A DNA stretch of 64,000 bases from Terebella lapidaria (GCA_949152475.1 OX424563.1:8405001-8469000); one strand, 5' to 3'; positions 37,801 through 50,140 are shown, counted from the stretch's first letter. A program made the numbers and translations. Notes: generated by a model not told the origin, from the letters alone.

Positions 37801-38454
37801 AGTTTTTGGTCCGAAGCTATTCTTGTCCCTGAAATTTTCTGAATCCACATCCGCACAAATCAAAGTAGGGCATATAAATTCAGAAAGAAAAAGTGCGCAC
37901 TGCGACATGATTGTGCCGTACGCGGCAGTATTATGTGCATGTTGAGAATACGTGTTTAGTATCAAATGAATGCAGAAAACGCATGCATGAAATAGATGAA
38001 TGAGGTATAGCGTTCTCATTTTTACAAAACACAAACACGTGTTTTGTATTAGGTGACGTAGGTACGAGGGCATTCAGTGGAAATATATTATCTTACCTAA
38101 ATACAGCCCGGAAAGAGAGTGACAAATATGGCTCTCTTGCGTAACTGCATCTTCAAATTTCCGGTATGTCGCTCACGTGTGAGTTTTTTTTATGACGTTG
38201 GCCTCATCCGTTTTTTTCGATCTACTTTATTAATTCTATATACTGGAGTATAATTTTATTAATGTGACAGACACCCAAAGAGAAACATAATAAACACCCA
38301 TGAAATATAGCCCATGAAACAGGCTAAGGAAGGTTTCGAGAGAAATGTATAGTGTTGAGCCACAACTGTTTTTTTCCATCAAATTTGCCATTCTGGCCTT
38401 CAAAGTCACTGAAGGTCAAATTCTGAGTAACCACTGAAATCACTGTATGTAACT
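28861..38454. other. Long non-coding stretch, no gene recognised
   Basis: Only short chance-like frames were found. A weak exon candidate lies at 35,202-35,330 ('gtttgatacag' acceptor, open frame, gtatat donor) but has no recognisable protein. A hairpin is at 36,249-36,279. There are small local repeats at 36,100-36,170 and an imperfect inverted repeat at 35,676-35,741 (aagtgcactccag against ctggaggtgcactt). If the 28.7-kb gene is real, this is probably its intron. Confidence 0.4.
36249..36279. repeat. Short perfect hairpin
   Basis: TTACTTCGTCT and its exact complement AGACGAAGTAA are separated by nine bases. The words resemble the 21-bp fold-back units near 2.2 kb (acttcg/cgaagt) but are too short to assign. 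Confidence 0.6.
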
Positions 38455-38920
38455 TCCCTTTTGAATGTACCAATATTTAAACTCTATCTTAAGTCTTCCA
38501 GGAGTTTACTCTACACCGTCCCCATCATGAAGAAAAAAGCTCGCACTATAAGGAGAAATGTGGATGAGATTTACAAAATAATTTTCCAGATTAGTTTTGA
38601 ATGGCGAAATAAAAATTCATTATGTTCTTTTGGCTGGAAATGGCTCAACACAGATAGTGACTTGATTTCGGACAATTTTTTCCCTGACCATTCAAAAGTC
38701 AAGATGGCCGCCACACGTAGGCCGGCGATTCAAGGGCAATGAAATTTATACACGTCACAGAGGTACATAAACACACTATTATGCATGGTTTTAAAAAACT
38801 GTCTGAACAAATTTTGAGAAAACGGCCGCCAAATGACACAAAATTGTCCTTTCTCGTCGAGAATAAAAACTATCAGATACCTCCCTCTTGAAACTTTAAC
38901 CGGACCAGAGATAATCCATC
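38455..38920 (+). repeat. Dispersed repeat, 'gagaaaatggccg' family
   Basis: Shares with 5440-5870 the 'aagatggccgccacacg', 'cggcgattcaaggg' and 'gagaaaacggccgccaaa' segments in the same order. Its first 100 bases resemble 2910-3010 beside the fold-back element. The 93-codon frame at 38,461-38,742 lies inside this repeat. Confidence 0.7.
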
Positions 38921-39299
38921 ATCAGTGCTTATAATAATTGTCAGTGTGTTAATTTTCATCATTGTTTTGTCTATCTATGGAAACCAAACCAAAGGTTTTT
39001 ATCATCAGAAAAATGCTCTCGTTCTCATGACTCTGCCAGGCAGCCACTTTTTATAGTGATCCAAGTGGCATACGTGCTCCTTAGGTTTCCGTAGTTGTCA
39101 TATTCTATTGTTCAATGCAACCACACGAAATATCAAGACGTGACATGCATAGTATGATTTCCTGTGCCATGATGAAAAAAAAAAATAGATAGTGAAATGC
39201 ACAAGCAAAATGCTCATGAATCTTACATGTATGGTATAGATATAGTGATGACACTTTTTTCATAGCATTTTAACATACCCATTTCCCGTCATGTTACAG

Positions 39300-39730
39300 T
39301 TCAACTACAGGACATAATTATCACGGCCCTTATCACGTTTTAGCGACATTATTTAACCCTACGATATTGGTATTCCTCGTACTGGCTTCGGTGAAATGGC
39401 CGTAGAGATTAGGGTTAATCTACTCCGGCGAAACCCCATGCTGTATGTCCCAAATAAATTGCCGAATCTGGGCTTTTTCGTCCACATAAATTTCGAAAAC
39501 CTCTCCACCGCTTTAAGCCACGTGAAATAATTGCAGACAAGGTCGTCTCTGCGCAAAACGATCCCTTTGGGGTCTAAGAAGACGCCTGTTGAGAGTGATA
39601 AATGGCAGTGTGCGTGCCACCATCACGACAACAAACGGGGTAACTTGGAATGCTAGCTTAATTAAGATAATATCAAAATGAAAATGCAGGTAAAGCAAAA
39701 TGACAATTGCAGTTTCTGTTTATAGATCTT
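39300..39730 (+). repeat. Segmental duplication block C, copy 1
   Basis: Collinear with 60,264-60,675. Both contain gacattatttaaccctrsgat, tcccaaataaattgc, tttcgtccacataaatt, gctttaagccac, aagacgcctgttga and agtttctg. No open frame is shared. Confidence 0.85.
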
Positions 39731-40729
39731 AAATGATTGCATCTTTGAAGTCCAGTGCTTGGATCGACCAGGATTATATCTTTTTGCCCGAGAGAGTGGA
39801 TAAGAATTTTTCATTGGTCACTATGAATACTTCTGTGATCATTAGCAGCTAACAAAACATATTGACACATATTACACCTGTCGGACTTTCTGTCTGTTAG
39901 GATAAATGGCAATGAACGCGATGTACAGCTAGAATGTACAACAAGATTTTCTGACAAATTGCCAATATTGGATGTTGTTTTTTTAGTCTGTTCAGTTTCT
40001 TTTTTTTAGTCTGTTCAGTTTCTTTAGTCTGTTCAGCTACTATTTAATTTTCCACAAGCATGGGATTCCAGTCCATTCTCAACGGCCAAAAATGGCCAAA
40101 ATCCAACTTTTTGACAATTTTGTTTTCAGAAGCTGCTCAGTAAATTTCTCTCTAGTGTCACATTGGATTCCGAAATGTTGGCCCAAATATTCATCATAAT
40201 CACTGAAATAAACAGATGGGCCCTCCTGGAGACAAAACACACATATACTGCATGGGTATGTATGATTGGCATAATGAAGTCAGATAAAGGCACATTTTCA
40301 GTAACCTTGAACCTGACATACCACAGGCCAAGACAATTTCCAGGTCAGGTCAAAATTGAAATGGGGAATTGTGATGATTGTAGCTAGTCCCTGTAATATT
40401 CCAATAGCTTCTATTGAGATTATGTTCATTTCACATAAACCCAGTGATGTATTACTTTATATTGCTAGTTGTGGGACTTGTTGGCTCAGAAGGATTCATG
40501 AAATGACACTATAGAATTATCACTTCTAAGATACACAGTAAGTTCAGTATAATGTAGATCATTTGTGATGTTGATAGCTGTCATAACTTAAGAACATTTT
40601 TCATGCCAATCGAATAGCGTTTAAATGAGAAAATACCAGCAGTAGCAAGCAGCAACGTTTCAGTTTCAAATTTGGGATATACAGAGATGTGATATGGAGC
40701 TTGTGGACAGGAAATCTTGTTGTCCTCAG
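39731..40729. other. Non-coding stretch
   Basis: No gene. A short tandem run of 'tttagtctgttcag' (three copies) lies at about 39,984-40,038. Confidence 0.5.
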
Positions 40730-41330
40730 TGGAAGGTTCATAGAATCATGAGCTACTGGACATCGAATCACACATTTTGTTTGGCTGGGATCTAAAACCC
40801 AATCGCGGCTGTTGAAGATGAATCCAGTTGATATTGATAAAATGTCAGAAGTATTTGGAATAGCTTTGATATCGAGTCTAGTCGATATTCGTTGTAGTTC
40901 AGTCGACTGATGTTGTATCTGTTTATTCTGCTCAGTCAATGCATGTCCTTGCTCCAATCTTGTACATATACAATAAACTTCATCACAGCTGATGAAGTGA
41001 TTTCATTATTGCGTGTGCTTGGATCAGCTCTGAAAGTCTTTCTCACTTTTAGCTCACAACTGAATGAAATTGAATCAGGCCTTTATGCTAAGATACTTAA
41101 ATGCAGATCATTGTCCATTCCGGAATCCTCATGATTATGATTAAGATATGTTATATTGTCATGCTCTGAAAGACTTTCTCACTTTTAGCTGACAACTGAA
41201 TGAAATTGAATCAGGCCTTCATGCTAAGATACTCAAATGCAGATCATTGTCCATTCCGGAATCCTCATGATTACAATCTGTTACATTGTCATGTTTTTAT
41301 CCGAAATTTTATCTCAAGTCAAAAATCAAA
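40730..41330 (+). repeat. Segmental duplication block A, copy 1, first part
   Basis: Matches 53,575-54,120 and 61,420-61,960. Shared words are 'tttgkttggctggga', 'catgtccttgc', 'tcatgtacat'-like and 'gtgatttcattattgcgtgt', then 'tgaaag...ctttgagctgacaactgaatg'. Inside it, a 135-bp unit starting ctctgaaag is tandemly doubled (41,029 and 41,164) in this copy only. Confidence 0.85.
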
Positions 41331-42219
41331 TGGCAAACGTATAGTCTCATTTTTCAACTCGTTTACACTGTTTTTCGTTGATATTTTTGCGATGCTAAAT
41401 TTTCTCGTCCTGTAACTTGACATAATTCATCTGGGAGTAAAACGGCAAGTATCGACCGAATTTGCTATCGTGAAAATTGAAAAAGTTGACAATCTACCCC
41501 AATGTTAAATTTAGCCCCCTCATATAATTTCTGGGTCCGCACACAATTTGTATGCATTTGCTCGGTTTTGTAGCAATGCAATCTTTCAATATCAACATGT
41601 CTTCTATTCTAAAATAACAATTAATAGATCTACTTCGAATCCTAATGTATGTAAACAGGGATGGAATAGGGCTTAAGTTTTGAGCTGAAATTTAACATTG
41701 GGGTAGATAGTCAATTTCGTAAATTTTTGTTACGATAGTAACCTGAAATTTGTAAGATAATTGCCGTTCCCCTTCCAAGGCGAAGTATGCCAAGATTTAG
41801 AACGATAACGTTTAGCAGCGCGAAGATATCGTCAAAAACCGGTGTAAACAAGTTAGAACTCAAAGGCAACCAAACTTATACAAATCACAGAGGTTCATAA
41901 GAGGAATCTTTTGAAACAAAAACCTCAACACTGATCAGATAGTTATTGAGAAAATGGCCGTCAGAGTCCAAAATTGAGCATTTTTCGGCAAAAATGGACG
42001 CCATTTCGGAAAAAAATAAAATAAAGAAATTCTGGGAATATTTTACGTATTTTTGTGCGAAATTTCAGAAATATTTGACCGTAAACTTTCAAGACAATAG
42101 TTTATCGGACCAAAGGTCCGGTAACCTGAAAATGTAGATAGAGGCCGCCGATGGACGACGAACGCAACGCCATGCCAGCAGGCTATCGGACCATAGATCG
42201 GTAACCTAGAATCAATCAA
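41331..42219 (+). repeat. Insertion into block A, includes a 'gagaaaatggccg' repeat copy
   Basis: This stretch has no counterpart in the block A copy at 61.4 kb. Its right half (about 41,850-42,210) is another member of the dispersed family, with 'acactgatcagatag', 'gagaaaatggccgtcagag', 'tcggaccaaaggtccggtaa' and 'ctatcggaccatag' words. Confidence 0.65.
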
Positions 42220-43133
42220 AGAGTATTGGTTGATGTTCTGTGGTGTTTAAAGCTAGAGCCACTTTTAGAATTGACCAAATTTATTCATTCTGCAGTAGCT
42301 TGTTTTGTCCACAATACGGACAAATCCTACAATTTCGGGTCTGAAAATATGTATTACGTTCCTAAATATAGTTGCCAAATCAAGATTCAAACTTGGGAAT
42401 ATCAATCCCACATCAATTTTTCCTCAAAGCGGCCCGCGTTGCGATCGAGTCCGACACACAGTCTTATGAAGTCATTGGTATTTGTCTAAATACTGTGGCA
42501 ATCGGCAATGTAGGCAGGCCGGTCATTCTGAATCTAGTGTTTCCATGCACGATTGACGGCAATTTTCTGAGTATCTGTTGTCGAACTGTGCATATTTCCT
42601 ATATATTCCTGACTATCTCGAGATGTACTTTCAAGTTTGCGTGATAAACAAAATGCTAAATTTGGCTGATTTTAAAATTGGTTCCAGCTTTAATTCTTGT
42701 GTTTATGAATATCAGAGATTTTAGTAGCATTGCAAATTTCGAGAAGCACATGCACATGCAATTATATGTGGCCTAATTCCAATAGCATACAAAAATAGCA
42801 TGTAGCATGAACTTATCTCAAGACGGAGGGTGTTTGTCGATTAGTCCGCACTCTGAGAGAGATGACATGTGGTGAGATCGAAATCATTGTGCATCGTCAG
42901 CAATAGATGCACCAAAGTTGGCCTACCTGTGTGTATATCTGTTATATTGTCCGGCAAGGACTTCCGGTTCGGAATCCAAATAAATGACAATATACTTTGT
43001 TTTCGTGGGCTGTTTGTTATTTAGACCACGTGTCTAACATCAATGAAACTGGTCAAAGTATTGCTAATATAATGTGATATATACAGTTCCCCAATCGCCT
43101 CCAAAGTATAACAGGCGATTCGGTAGCTTTCGG
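42220..43133 (+). repeat. Segmental duplication block A, copy 1, second part
   Basis: Matches 62,345-62,850, including 'ttggttgatgttc'-like, 'atatcagagattt', 'gcggtgagatcga'-like, 'atgcaccaaagttgg', 'gacttccggtt' and 'cgattcggtagctttcgg'. It stops at the inserted element and resumes at 44,294-44,350 ('ctttgggcctctttgcat' onward). Confidence 0.85.
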
Positions 43134-44293
43134 CGGGACACCCGAAAACGAGTTCCAAGTTCCAAGTTCCGAGTTCCAAGTTCCAAGTTCCGAGTTCCAA
43201 GTTCCGCGTTTAAAGTTCTAAGAAAAAGGTGTCGTCGGTGTTCAGTCAGTACCGTAAAACTTCTATTGAACGCCCGGGCGTCTATTGATTTCAGTTATAC
43301 TCTATACCCGGCGTCTGTTAGAACCCGGCGTTTATTAGGACCCGACGTTTATTGATTTCAGTCGTTGTCTGGACCCGGCGTTTATTGGAATTGGCGAGGC
43401 CTGTGTTACGATATGACAAATCTGACGACAGTTTAGATATTGAAAGCTGGAAATTCCCGACTGGGACGCGTTGACGTTGTCGATATTAGTATCTATACGT
43501 TGCTATGTTACACAATGTACGTAGACCCGGCGCCTATTAATTTCAGTATACCTGAACCCCCGGCGTCTACTAGAACCCGGCGTCTATTAGAAACCCAGCG
43601 TCTATTAGAAGTTTTGCGGTATACACATGCCACGCTTTTTCAGGAGTTCTTTGAATATTGAGTCTAAAATTTTCAGAGACGAGGGATCATGGCGTCAGTT
43701 TGAAGGCGCAGCACCACTATATGTTACACGTTCGAATAAATGATAAATATCAACTTCTTCTATTAAATATTTGTTCAGTCATCCACAGCATAGTTCGTTG
43801 GTGATGCCCGAACAATTATTTAATGAAAGAAATTGACAAGATCCGAATTTATTCTGTCATAATGCACTAAGTATTATTTTCATTCCCCTTTGTTTTCAAT
43901 TTTCCCATCATTTGTATTTGATTTTGTGAATGTAAAATATAGAAATGATATAAAAACAAAACACATTTTAACTAAATAGAATTGAACGAAAAACACCCAA
44001 ATCCGCAAACTATCCGAAATTTCAATCATACCCGCGTGGCACTCTGAGGTCCGCGCGTACCAGGCATCAGCTTGGAAGGTTTCGACTTTGTGATATTGAA
44101 CAGCTGTTGAAAGGTGGCACAAAAAGTGATTTATTGAGTTGGAGAGACCCGATGCAGAAATATAAAAACGATAACTGCACTTTATTGGGACTTTAAATGC
44201 GGAACTTGGAACTTGGAACTCGGAACTTGGAACTTGGAACTGGGAACTTGAAACTCGGAACTTGGAACTTGGAACTCGTTTTCGGGTGTCCCG
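43134..44293. mobile_element. 1.16-kb inverted-repeat element with GTTCCAA-repeat arms
   Basis: The ends CGGGACACCCGAAAACGAG are inverted at 44,293 leftward. Both arms then run into repeated gttccaa/gttccga heptads with a 21-bp super-period. CTTTCGG (43,127-43,133) and CTTTGGG (44,294-44,300) flank the insertion as a 7-bp target duplication with one change. The interior (43,260-43,630) repeats 'acccggcgtctattag'-type words. No transposase frame was found. The paralogous block A at 62.84 kb reads straight through 'gctttcgaccacgttgcat', which fits an empty site. Confidence 0.85.
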
Positions 44294-44350
44294 CTTTGGG
44301 CCTCTTTGCATGCCGTATATCCAAAACTAATGTGTCACAATAAGTTATAT

Positions 44351-45016
44351 TTCATGACAGACAACAACGACGAAACCTTAACTAGGTTATCCAATTTACA
44401 TCAATTAAGATAGGTAATTCATTTATAGTAATAGTAATATTTGAAATAATATATTCATCAAAAAGCAAACATAATCATGAAGGCGTCAGATACAAATGTT
44501 CGGTCGGGCTTTGTTTCTATTCCGAAAGTTTTCGATGTTAGGTTTTTATTGGCATCATAAAAATTTGGTTATCAGCGGTAATAGGTTGATACATACATGA
44601 ACTCATACGCTATTCCAGAGTTTGGGATATTTCATGTACTAGGGCTTTATTGCTACAGGCTAATCTACAAATGTCCCCACAACTACACATAGCGCATACC
44701 AAATTGACATGGATAAAAAACAGTAAGGCGTATATAAAAATTATGACATAAAATACATACAATTGACATGTACAAAATGTAAATACAATGGATATACCGA
44801 CCGTTAGTTTGAAATAGACAAAACACTTGATAAAAAATCAATAGTTGACAGCGATATACCAATCGAGGGATACAGATAAAAGGGCACATAACCTGGGACT
44901 GAGGGTGGGTGGGAATTTCAACATGTGACTGAGCGGCGATTGTGGTGAGAAGAGGACGCGAAGTTTGAATTTTTCCCATTTATAGTAGGTACATGCATGA
45001 TGAATTCATACGCCAT
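44351..45016. other. Non-coding stretch
   Basis: No gene. A 'tttgggatatttcatgta...tattgctacaggctaat' segment at 44,622-44,665 recurs at 45,139-45,179. Confidence 0.5.
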
Positions 45017-45246
45017 GAAATAGTTCCTAAGCCAGCTATGGAACACTCAAACGGTTTACCACACTCAACTAGTTGATTGATATTAAACCTATATGAGATA
45101 ACCCGAAATTAAGAGAGAAATAACCAACGCAAATACAGTTTGGGATATTTCATGTAGGGCTTTATTGCTACAGGCTAATGAAATAGTTCCTAAGCCAGCT
45201 ATGGAACACTCAAACGGTTTACCACACTCAACTAGTTGATTGATAT
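45017..45246 (+). repeat. 67-bp exact direct repeat, 163 bp apart
   Basis: The sequence gaaatagttcctaagccagc and the following 47 bases occur identically at 45,017-45,083 and 45,180-45,246. The second copy ends where the retrotransposon-like reading frames begin. It may be a promoter-like 5' repeat of the LINE or a local tandem duplication. Confidence 0.85.
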
Positions 45247-45469
45247 GCGAAGTGATCTGGATCAAGAATCTGGACCACTGTCGCAAGAACAGACTCAAGA
45301 TCATCGACCGGTGTACATCCAGGCAGAGGTACACACTGAAGAGACTACTAATGTGGCAGCAGACACTGACGAGGAGAGTGCTGCACAAGAAGATAAACAA
45401 CTAGGCACAGCACGCATGGAGGAACACAGTGCGGCACTCCCAGAAATGGGCCAAGAGCAAGAAGACTAG
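45236..45469 (+). pseudogene. Possible ORF1 remnant upstream of the LINE ORF2
   Basis: An open frame of about 77 codons with a Glu/Gln/Asp-rich translation and no ATG at its beginning. It stops 25 bases before the endonuclease frame. The position suits the end of a LINE first ORF, but no zinc knuckle, RRM or coiled-coil signature was seen. Its 5' edge overlaps the 67-bp direct repeat. Confidence 0.3.
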
Positions 45470-48400
45470 GAACGACCTCAGCCCATAACACCCATGAAGC
45501 CTATTGAATGTGGAAAACAGTGCAGTTTAAATGTTGGAGCTTGGAACTTGTGTGGTTTAAAAAACAAGAAAGACGATGTAAATGTAATTGACTTTATCAG
45601 GAGATATGATATCTTTTCAGTTTCAGAGACATGGAGCGAGATTCCAGGTGAATTCAAGGGCTGGATACCAGGAATGACAGCATTTTCGTTGGAGGGAACC
45701 AGACGTAGCAGATTCGGACGGTGCTCAGGCGGTCTAGTGGTCTTCGTCTCCGAAAGAATTGTACCGGGGCTACAGCGGATTGTGTCTAGATTCAAACATG
45801 GATTGTTTTTCAATTTAGATAAGACATTTTTTGGTCTCAAGAAGGATATTCTGTTAGTTTGTGTGTATATACCGCCAGAAGGCTCATTCATTCATGACGA
45901 TATTAATGTAAGTGGTATCGAGCAGTTGCAAGATGAGCTGGTAGAAATTATGTTGTGGAGATATGAATGCAAGGTGTGCTAGGTTGAATGATTATGTGAG
46001 TGATGATGACAAATATGAAAATGTACGAGATGTCTTGACAAACTATGAGGTGGATGATTTTGAGAGAAACAGAAATTCTTTGGATTGTGTGGTCAATAAT
46101 TTTGGTAAATGTTTGATAGAAATGTGCATCAACCTAAACATTCATATTGTGAATGGTAGAACTGAAGATGATAGAAGAGGGGAGTTAACATGTGTTGCAT
46201 CTGGTGGGTGCAGTTTGGTTGATTATGTTTTGTGCTCAACAAGTTTGTTTCATGGAATATAAAAAATGTGTGTTTTAACCGAAGATGTAACTGATAGTGG
46301 TATTGATCATTTTCCTGTGGTCTTTGAAATACTAGTAGCAATGAAAGCGCATGAATGTAGTAGAGGTCCGCAAGAAGAACACAATGAAAATATAAATGTA
46401 TTGCCAGTAGTTAGAGTAGTTTGGTGTGATGAACAAAAGATAACTTTTCATGAGAAAATGTGTGATGATGTTGCAGAGAGTATGTTTGTAGATTTGGAGA
46501 ATAACTGTTTGTTACAGAACTGTGATGAGGCGGTAAACCAGTTGAATAATGTGTTGTTGAGGGTATGTGGAGAGATGGTCAAATCATATAAATGTGATAA
46601 TGTTGGTAAATCTAAAAGGAAAGGGCGAGAGGTGGCTTGGTGGGATACTGCGTTGAAAAATTGTGAACAGAAAAGAAATAGGTGCTTGAAGATATACAGG
46701 GAAACTAGAAACACAGAACATCTAATGAATTATCAAAAATGTAAAAAAGAGTTCAAAATGAAATTTATGAAAAACAGAAGGTGCATGAAGATAAATTGTA
46801 TTATCAGATAAAGAATTCTATTCATAGTACAACAGCATGTTGGCCTAAATTAAAAAGGTTGAAGAAAGCCAGTATGAAAAAGAATAATATCAGTCCCAAT
46901 GAATGGGTAGACTACTTCCAGAATTTACTAGGAAAACCGGGTGATGTGAGCGCTGGTATGTCCGAATTTGTACAGCAACATAAAGAGATATGCAACAGTT
47001 GTGATGATAATATACCTGTGGATGTCAATTGTCCTGTGAGTGAATATGAAATAAATAAAGCAATAGATGAGTTGAACACTGGTAAAGCTCCAGGAATGGA
47101 CGGTCTGATATCAGAGGTTCTCAAGCATGCAAAAACTGTTATAACTCCATATTTGTGTAAGTTATATAATGCTATCTTGAATAGTGGTATCTTCCCTGAG
47201 TCTTGGTGTCAAGCTGTAGTTCATATGCTGTATAAAGGGGGCAATGTTGAGTTGCCATCGAATTATAGAGGTATTTCACTGCTGGGTATTACAAGTAAGA
47301 TACAGACAAGCATAATAAATACAAGACTGAATGTATGGGCCCAAGAACAAAATTTGCTGTACGAGGAACAAGGTGGTTTTAGAAAAGGTTATTCAACCTG
47401 TGATCAAATATTTAATTTGTATATATTGTGCGAGAAGTATCTTACTAAACATAAAGGCAGAATGTATGCAGCTTTCATTGATTTTTCCCGGGCCTTCGAT
47501 AGTATACCTCATGTAGCATTGTTCACTCAATTGATAAAGCGTGGTGTTCATGGTATAGTCTTTAACTTGTTATATTCTATGTATGATAATCTTAAAGCAT
47601 GTGTCAAAATGGATAATGGTTTAAGTCAGTTGTTTGACTGTAAGATAGGTACACGGCAAGGATGTATGTTATCACCATTTCTATTTGCACTATAAATGAA
47701 TTTGTGGAAGCATTAAATCAATCTGAATGTCATGGGATACAGGTGTCACAATCTAAGAATGTCAAGGTACTGTTATAGGCAGATGATATGGTCTTGTGTG
47801 CTGATACAGTTTGTGAACTGCAGAGAGCGTTGAATGTTTTAGAGAAATACTGTAATGAATGGGAATGAATGTAAACTTTAAAAAATCGAAAATAGTTGTG
47901 TTCAGGAAGGGTGGAATTGTAAAGAAAACAGAAAAGTTCTATTATAAAGGTGATACATTAGAAATTGTACCATGTTATGAATATTTAGGAGTGTTTTTTT
48001 CTAGTTCTTTAAAATGGACCAAAGCCCAAGATACATTATCAAATCAGGGTATGAAGGCTTTAACTTATTTGTACCGACTAAACAAAATGTGTGGCGGCAT
48101 GCCAGTTACTACAATCTTTGACTTATTCGATAAAAATGTAGTACCAGTGCTTTGTTACGGAGCAGAAATTTGGGGTTATGAAAAACGAGAACGTATTGAG
48201 AGGGTACATATAAAGTTTTGTAAACGTGTACTGGGAGTATCTACACAAACTCCCAAGTATGGCAGTACTAGGTGATTGCGGCAGATTTCCACTCTTTGTA
48301 ATTTATTATTGTAAATGTGTCAAATTCTGGTTGAAGACTCTACAGCATCCAGCAAGTCGGATGACATATCAATGTTACTTGTTGAGTAAACAATTGTTTG

Positions 48401-49078
48401 ATAATGGTAGGAATACTTGGTGTGCTAAAGTGAAGTATCTTTTATGTACTTATGGATTCCAGCATGTGTGGGAAGCACAAGGAGTGGGTGATATCAGTAT
48501 GTTCATGAATGTGTTTAAGCAAAGAGTTAAGGAATGGCAAGGCATTATTAACAATAGTATTAAACTCCAATTGTATAGTAAAATAGTAGAAATCTTCCAA
48601 CCGGCAAATTATATAAAGGTATTAGGAGAAAAGAAACATATTTCTGTGATGGCCAGATTTCGATGTAGCAGCCATAATTTAGAAATAGAATCAGGTAGAC
48701 CTCATGCAGCACAGGTAGATGGAGATAAAAGGTATTGCAAATTTTGTAAAGCTCATAATGTAGAAGTCATAGAGGATTAATATCATTTCATGTTTGAATG
48801 TCCGGCATATAGTAATATTCGAGCTGAATATTTAGGCGAAATCATGCTTGTTGATAACATAAACATGCTTGTTGATAACATAAACATGAGTTTTATAGAA
48901 TACTTGAATCCACAAATGAAGTTGTAATCAGGAAAATCAGTTTGTTCTTGTACCAAGCATTTAACATAAGAAACAAGAGTGACCAACAGAAACACATGTA
49001 TTTCTGATTTGTGTATGAATGTTTGTACGTGAGTTGTATGGGCCGGAGGCCTAAAGTGACAAATAAACAATACAATAT
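45250..49078 (+). mobile_element. Degenerate non-LTR retrotransposon (LINE)
   Basis: The order is an acidic ORF1-like piece, an apurinic-type endonuclease, reverse transcriptase, a C-terminal CCHC-like domain, and a 3' tail with 'gggccggaggcctaaagtg' followed by an A-rich end (aataaacaatacaatatat) near 49,078. This is the classical layout of a LINE with an APE-type endonuclease. The clade (Jockey, CR1 or I-like) was not resolved by eye. A 21-bp tandem doubling (gcttgttgataacataaaca) lies at 48,847-48,888. The 5' limit is uncertain because of the direct repeat there. No target duplication was identified. Confidence 0.85.
45494..48927 (+). pseudogene. Broken LINE ORF2: endonuclease, reverse transcriptase, CCHC
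   Basis: The endonuclease (45,494-46,330) shows NVGAWNLCGL, a SETW motif, YIPPEGS, then after a one-base frame change near 45,950 GDMNAR and NGR...SLVDYVL, and DHFPV. The reverse transcriptase (about 46,830-48,200) shows NTGKAPGMDGL, YRGISLLG, GGFRKGYST, FIDFSRAFDSIPH and GTRQGCMLSPFLFAL. The catalytic YADD is present as stop-ADDMVL, with TAG at 47,776-47,778. The C-terminal part (48,226-48,927) has a CxxC...HxxxxC arrangement ending FECPAY. Reading frames change near 45,950, 46,800, 47,690, 47,863 and 48,255. In-frame stops occur at 46,260, 47,776 and 48,778. The damage is spread along the gene, so it is long dead. Confidence 0.88.
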
Positions 49079-49254
49079 ATATTGGAGCAGAAATGCTCAC
49101 TCTTTCCAGAACAGCTGAGTCCACCCCCGTCATGGCCATATAATGGAAGTTCATGAAGTTCCATACAATGTCAACAATTTTGCCTGACTTTGAGATTGAA
49201 TAACGGACTCGGTTTTGTTAGCTCGGAATACGTTGTGCTTGGACATTGGTTCAT

Positions 49255-49560
49255 TTTTTAAAGTTTACAGTCGAATCTTTCTGAACTGAGAGGGAGGTAT
49301 TTTTTTAGTTTTTTTATTTTCGTATTTTTTTCGAAATGGCGGCCATTTTTGACGAAAAATTGCCAGTTATGGACTTTGCCGGTCGTTTTCTCAAACTCTG
49401 TTCCGTAACTTTTCTTCTTATTGATGCATAACACTCCTTATATATGCCCCCTATGAATTGTATAAGTTTCGTTACCCTTGAATCGCTCGAAGTAGGCCAT
49501 TTTAGCCCAAACTCGGCCCACATGGGACTTTCCCATGTTAAGTTCTCCTATGCTTTATAA
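49255..49560 (-). repeat. Dispersed repeat, 'gagaaaatggccg' family, reversed
   Basis: On the minus strand it reads through 'gagaaaacgaccggcaaag', 'tcaaaaatggccgccatttc' and 'gattcaagggtaac', in the family order. It ends near 49,560, just before the GACCTT array. Confidence 0.65.
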
Positions 49561-50140
49561 TGGGACACATTATGCCTAATATCTTACATAATATTGAGAT
49601 CAGACACTAAGAATTAATTGTGGACATATAGGAAATGATATATGCTGAATATTCTCGGTGACCTTGAATTTGACCTTTGACCTCATTTACAAGGTCACAG
49701 GACAAAATGGCTAATATTGCCTATTTTTCAAGGTCAAATTACAAAATGAGTAATATCTCGCTTATTATAGACTTTACAGCTTGATAATCAATTGTGAACG
49801 TACAGGAAATGATATATGCTGGATATTGTCATGACCTTGACCTTCGACTTTTTTTTCAAGGTCAGAGATCGGAATGGTTAATATCTCGCTTATTATCGAC
49901 TTTACAGCTTAGAAATCCATAGTGAACATATAGGAAATGATATATGCTGAATTTTGTCATGACCTTGAACTTGAGTTCTAACCTGATTTTCAAGGTCAGA
50001 TTACAAAATGGCCAATATCTCACTTATTATCAATTTTACAGCTTGGGAGTCAAATAATATACGTTGAATATTCTCGTTACCTTGAATTGACCATTGACCT
50101 CATTTTCAAGGTCATGGAACAAAAGGTTAATATCTAAAAT
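49561..50140 (+). repeat. 134-bp tandem array, first part, diverged
   Basis: About four copies of a unit containing 'aatatctcgcttattat', 'gactttacagctt', 'ggacatataggaaatgatat', 'gaccttgaatttgacc' and 'ttcaaggtca'. Spacing between successive aaggtca words is 39, 128, 134 and 116 bp, so this part is more disturbed than the second. Confidence 0.9.

Noticed and set aside
43140..43355. 93-codon frame rich in Ser-Lys-Phe-Arg-Val-Pro repeats
   Set aside because: It is a translation of the gttccaa heptad arm of the transposon. The mirrored arm at 44.2 kb gives the same artefact on the other strand.
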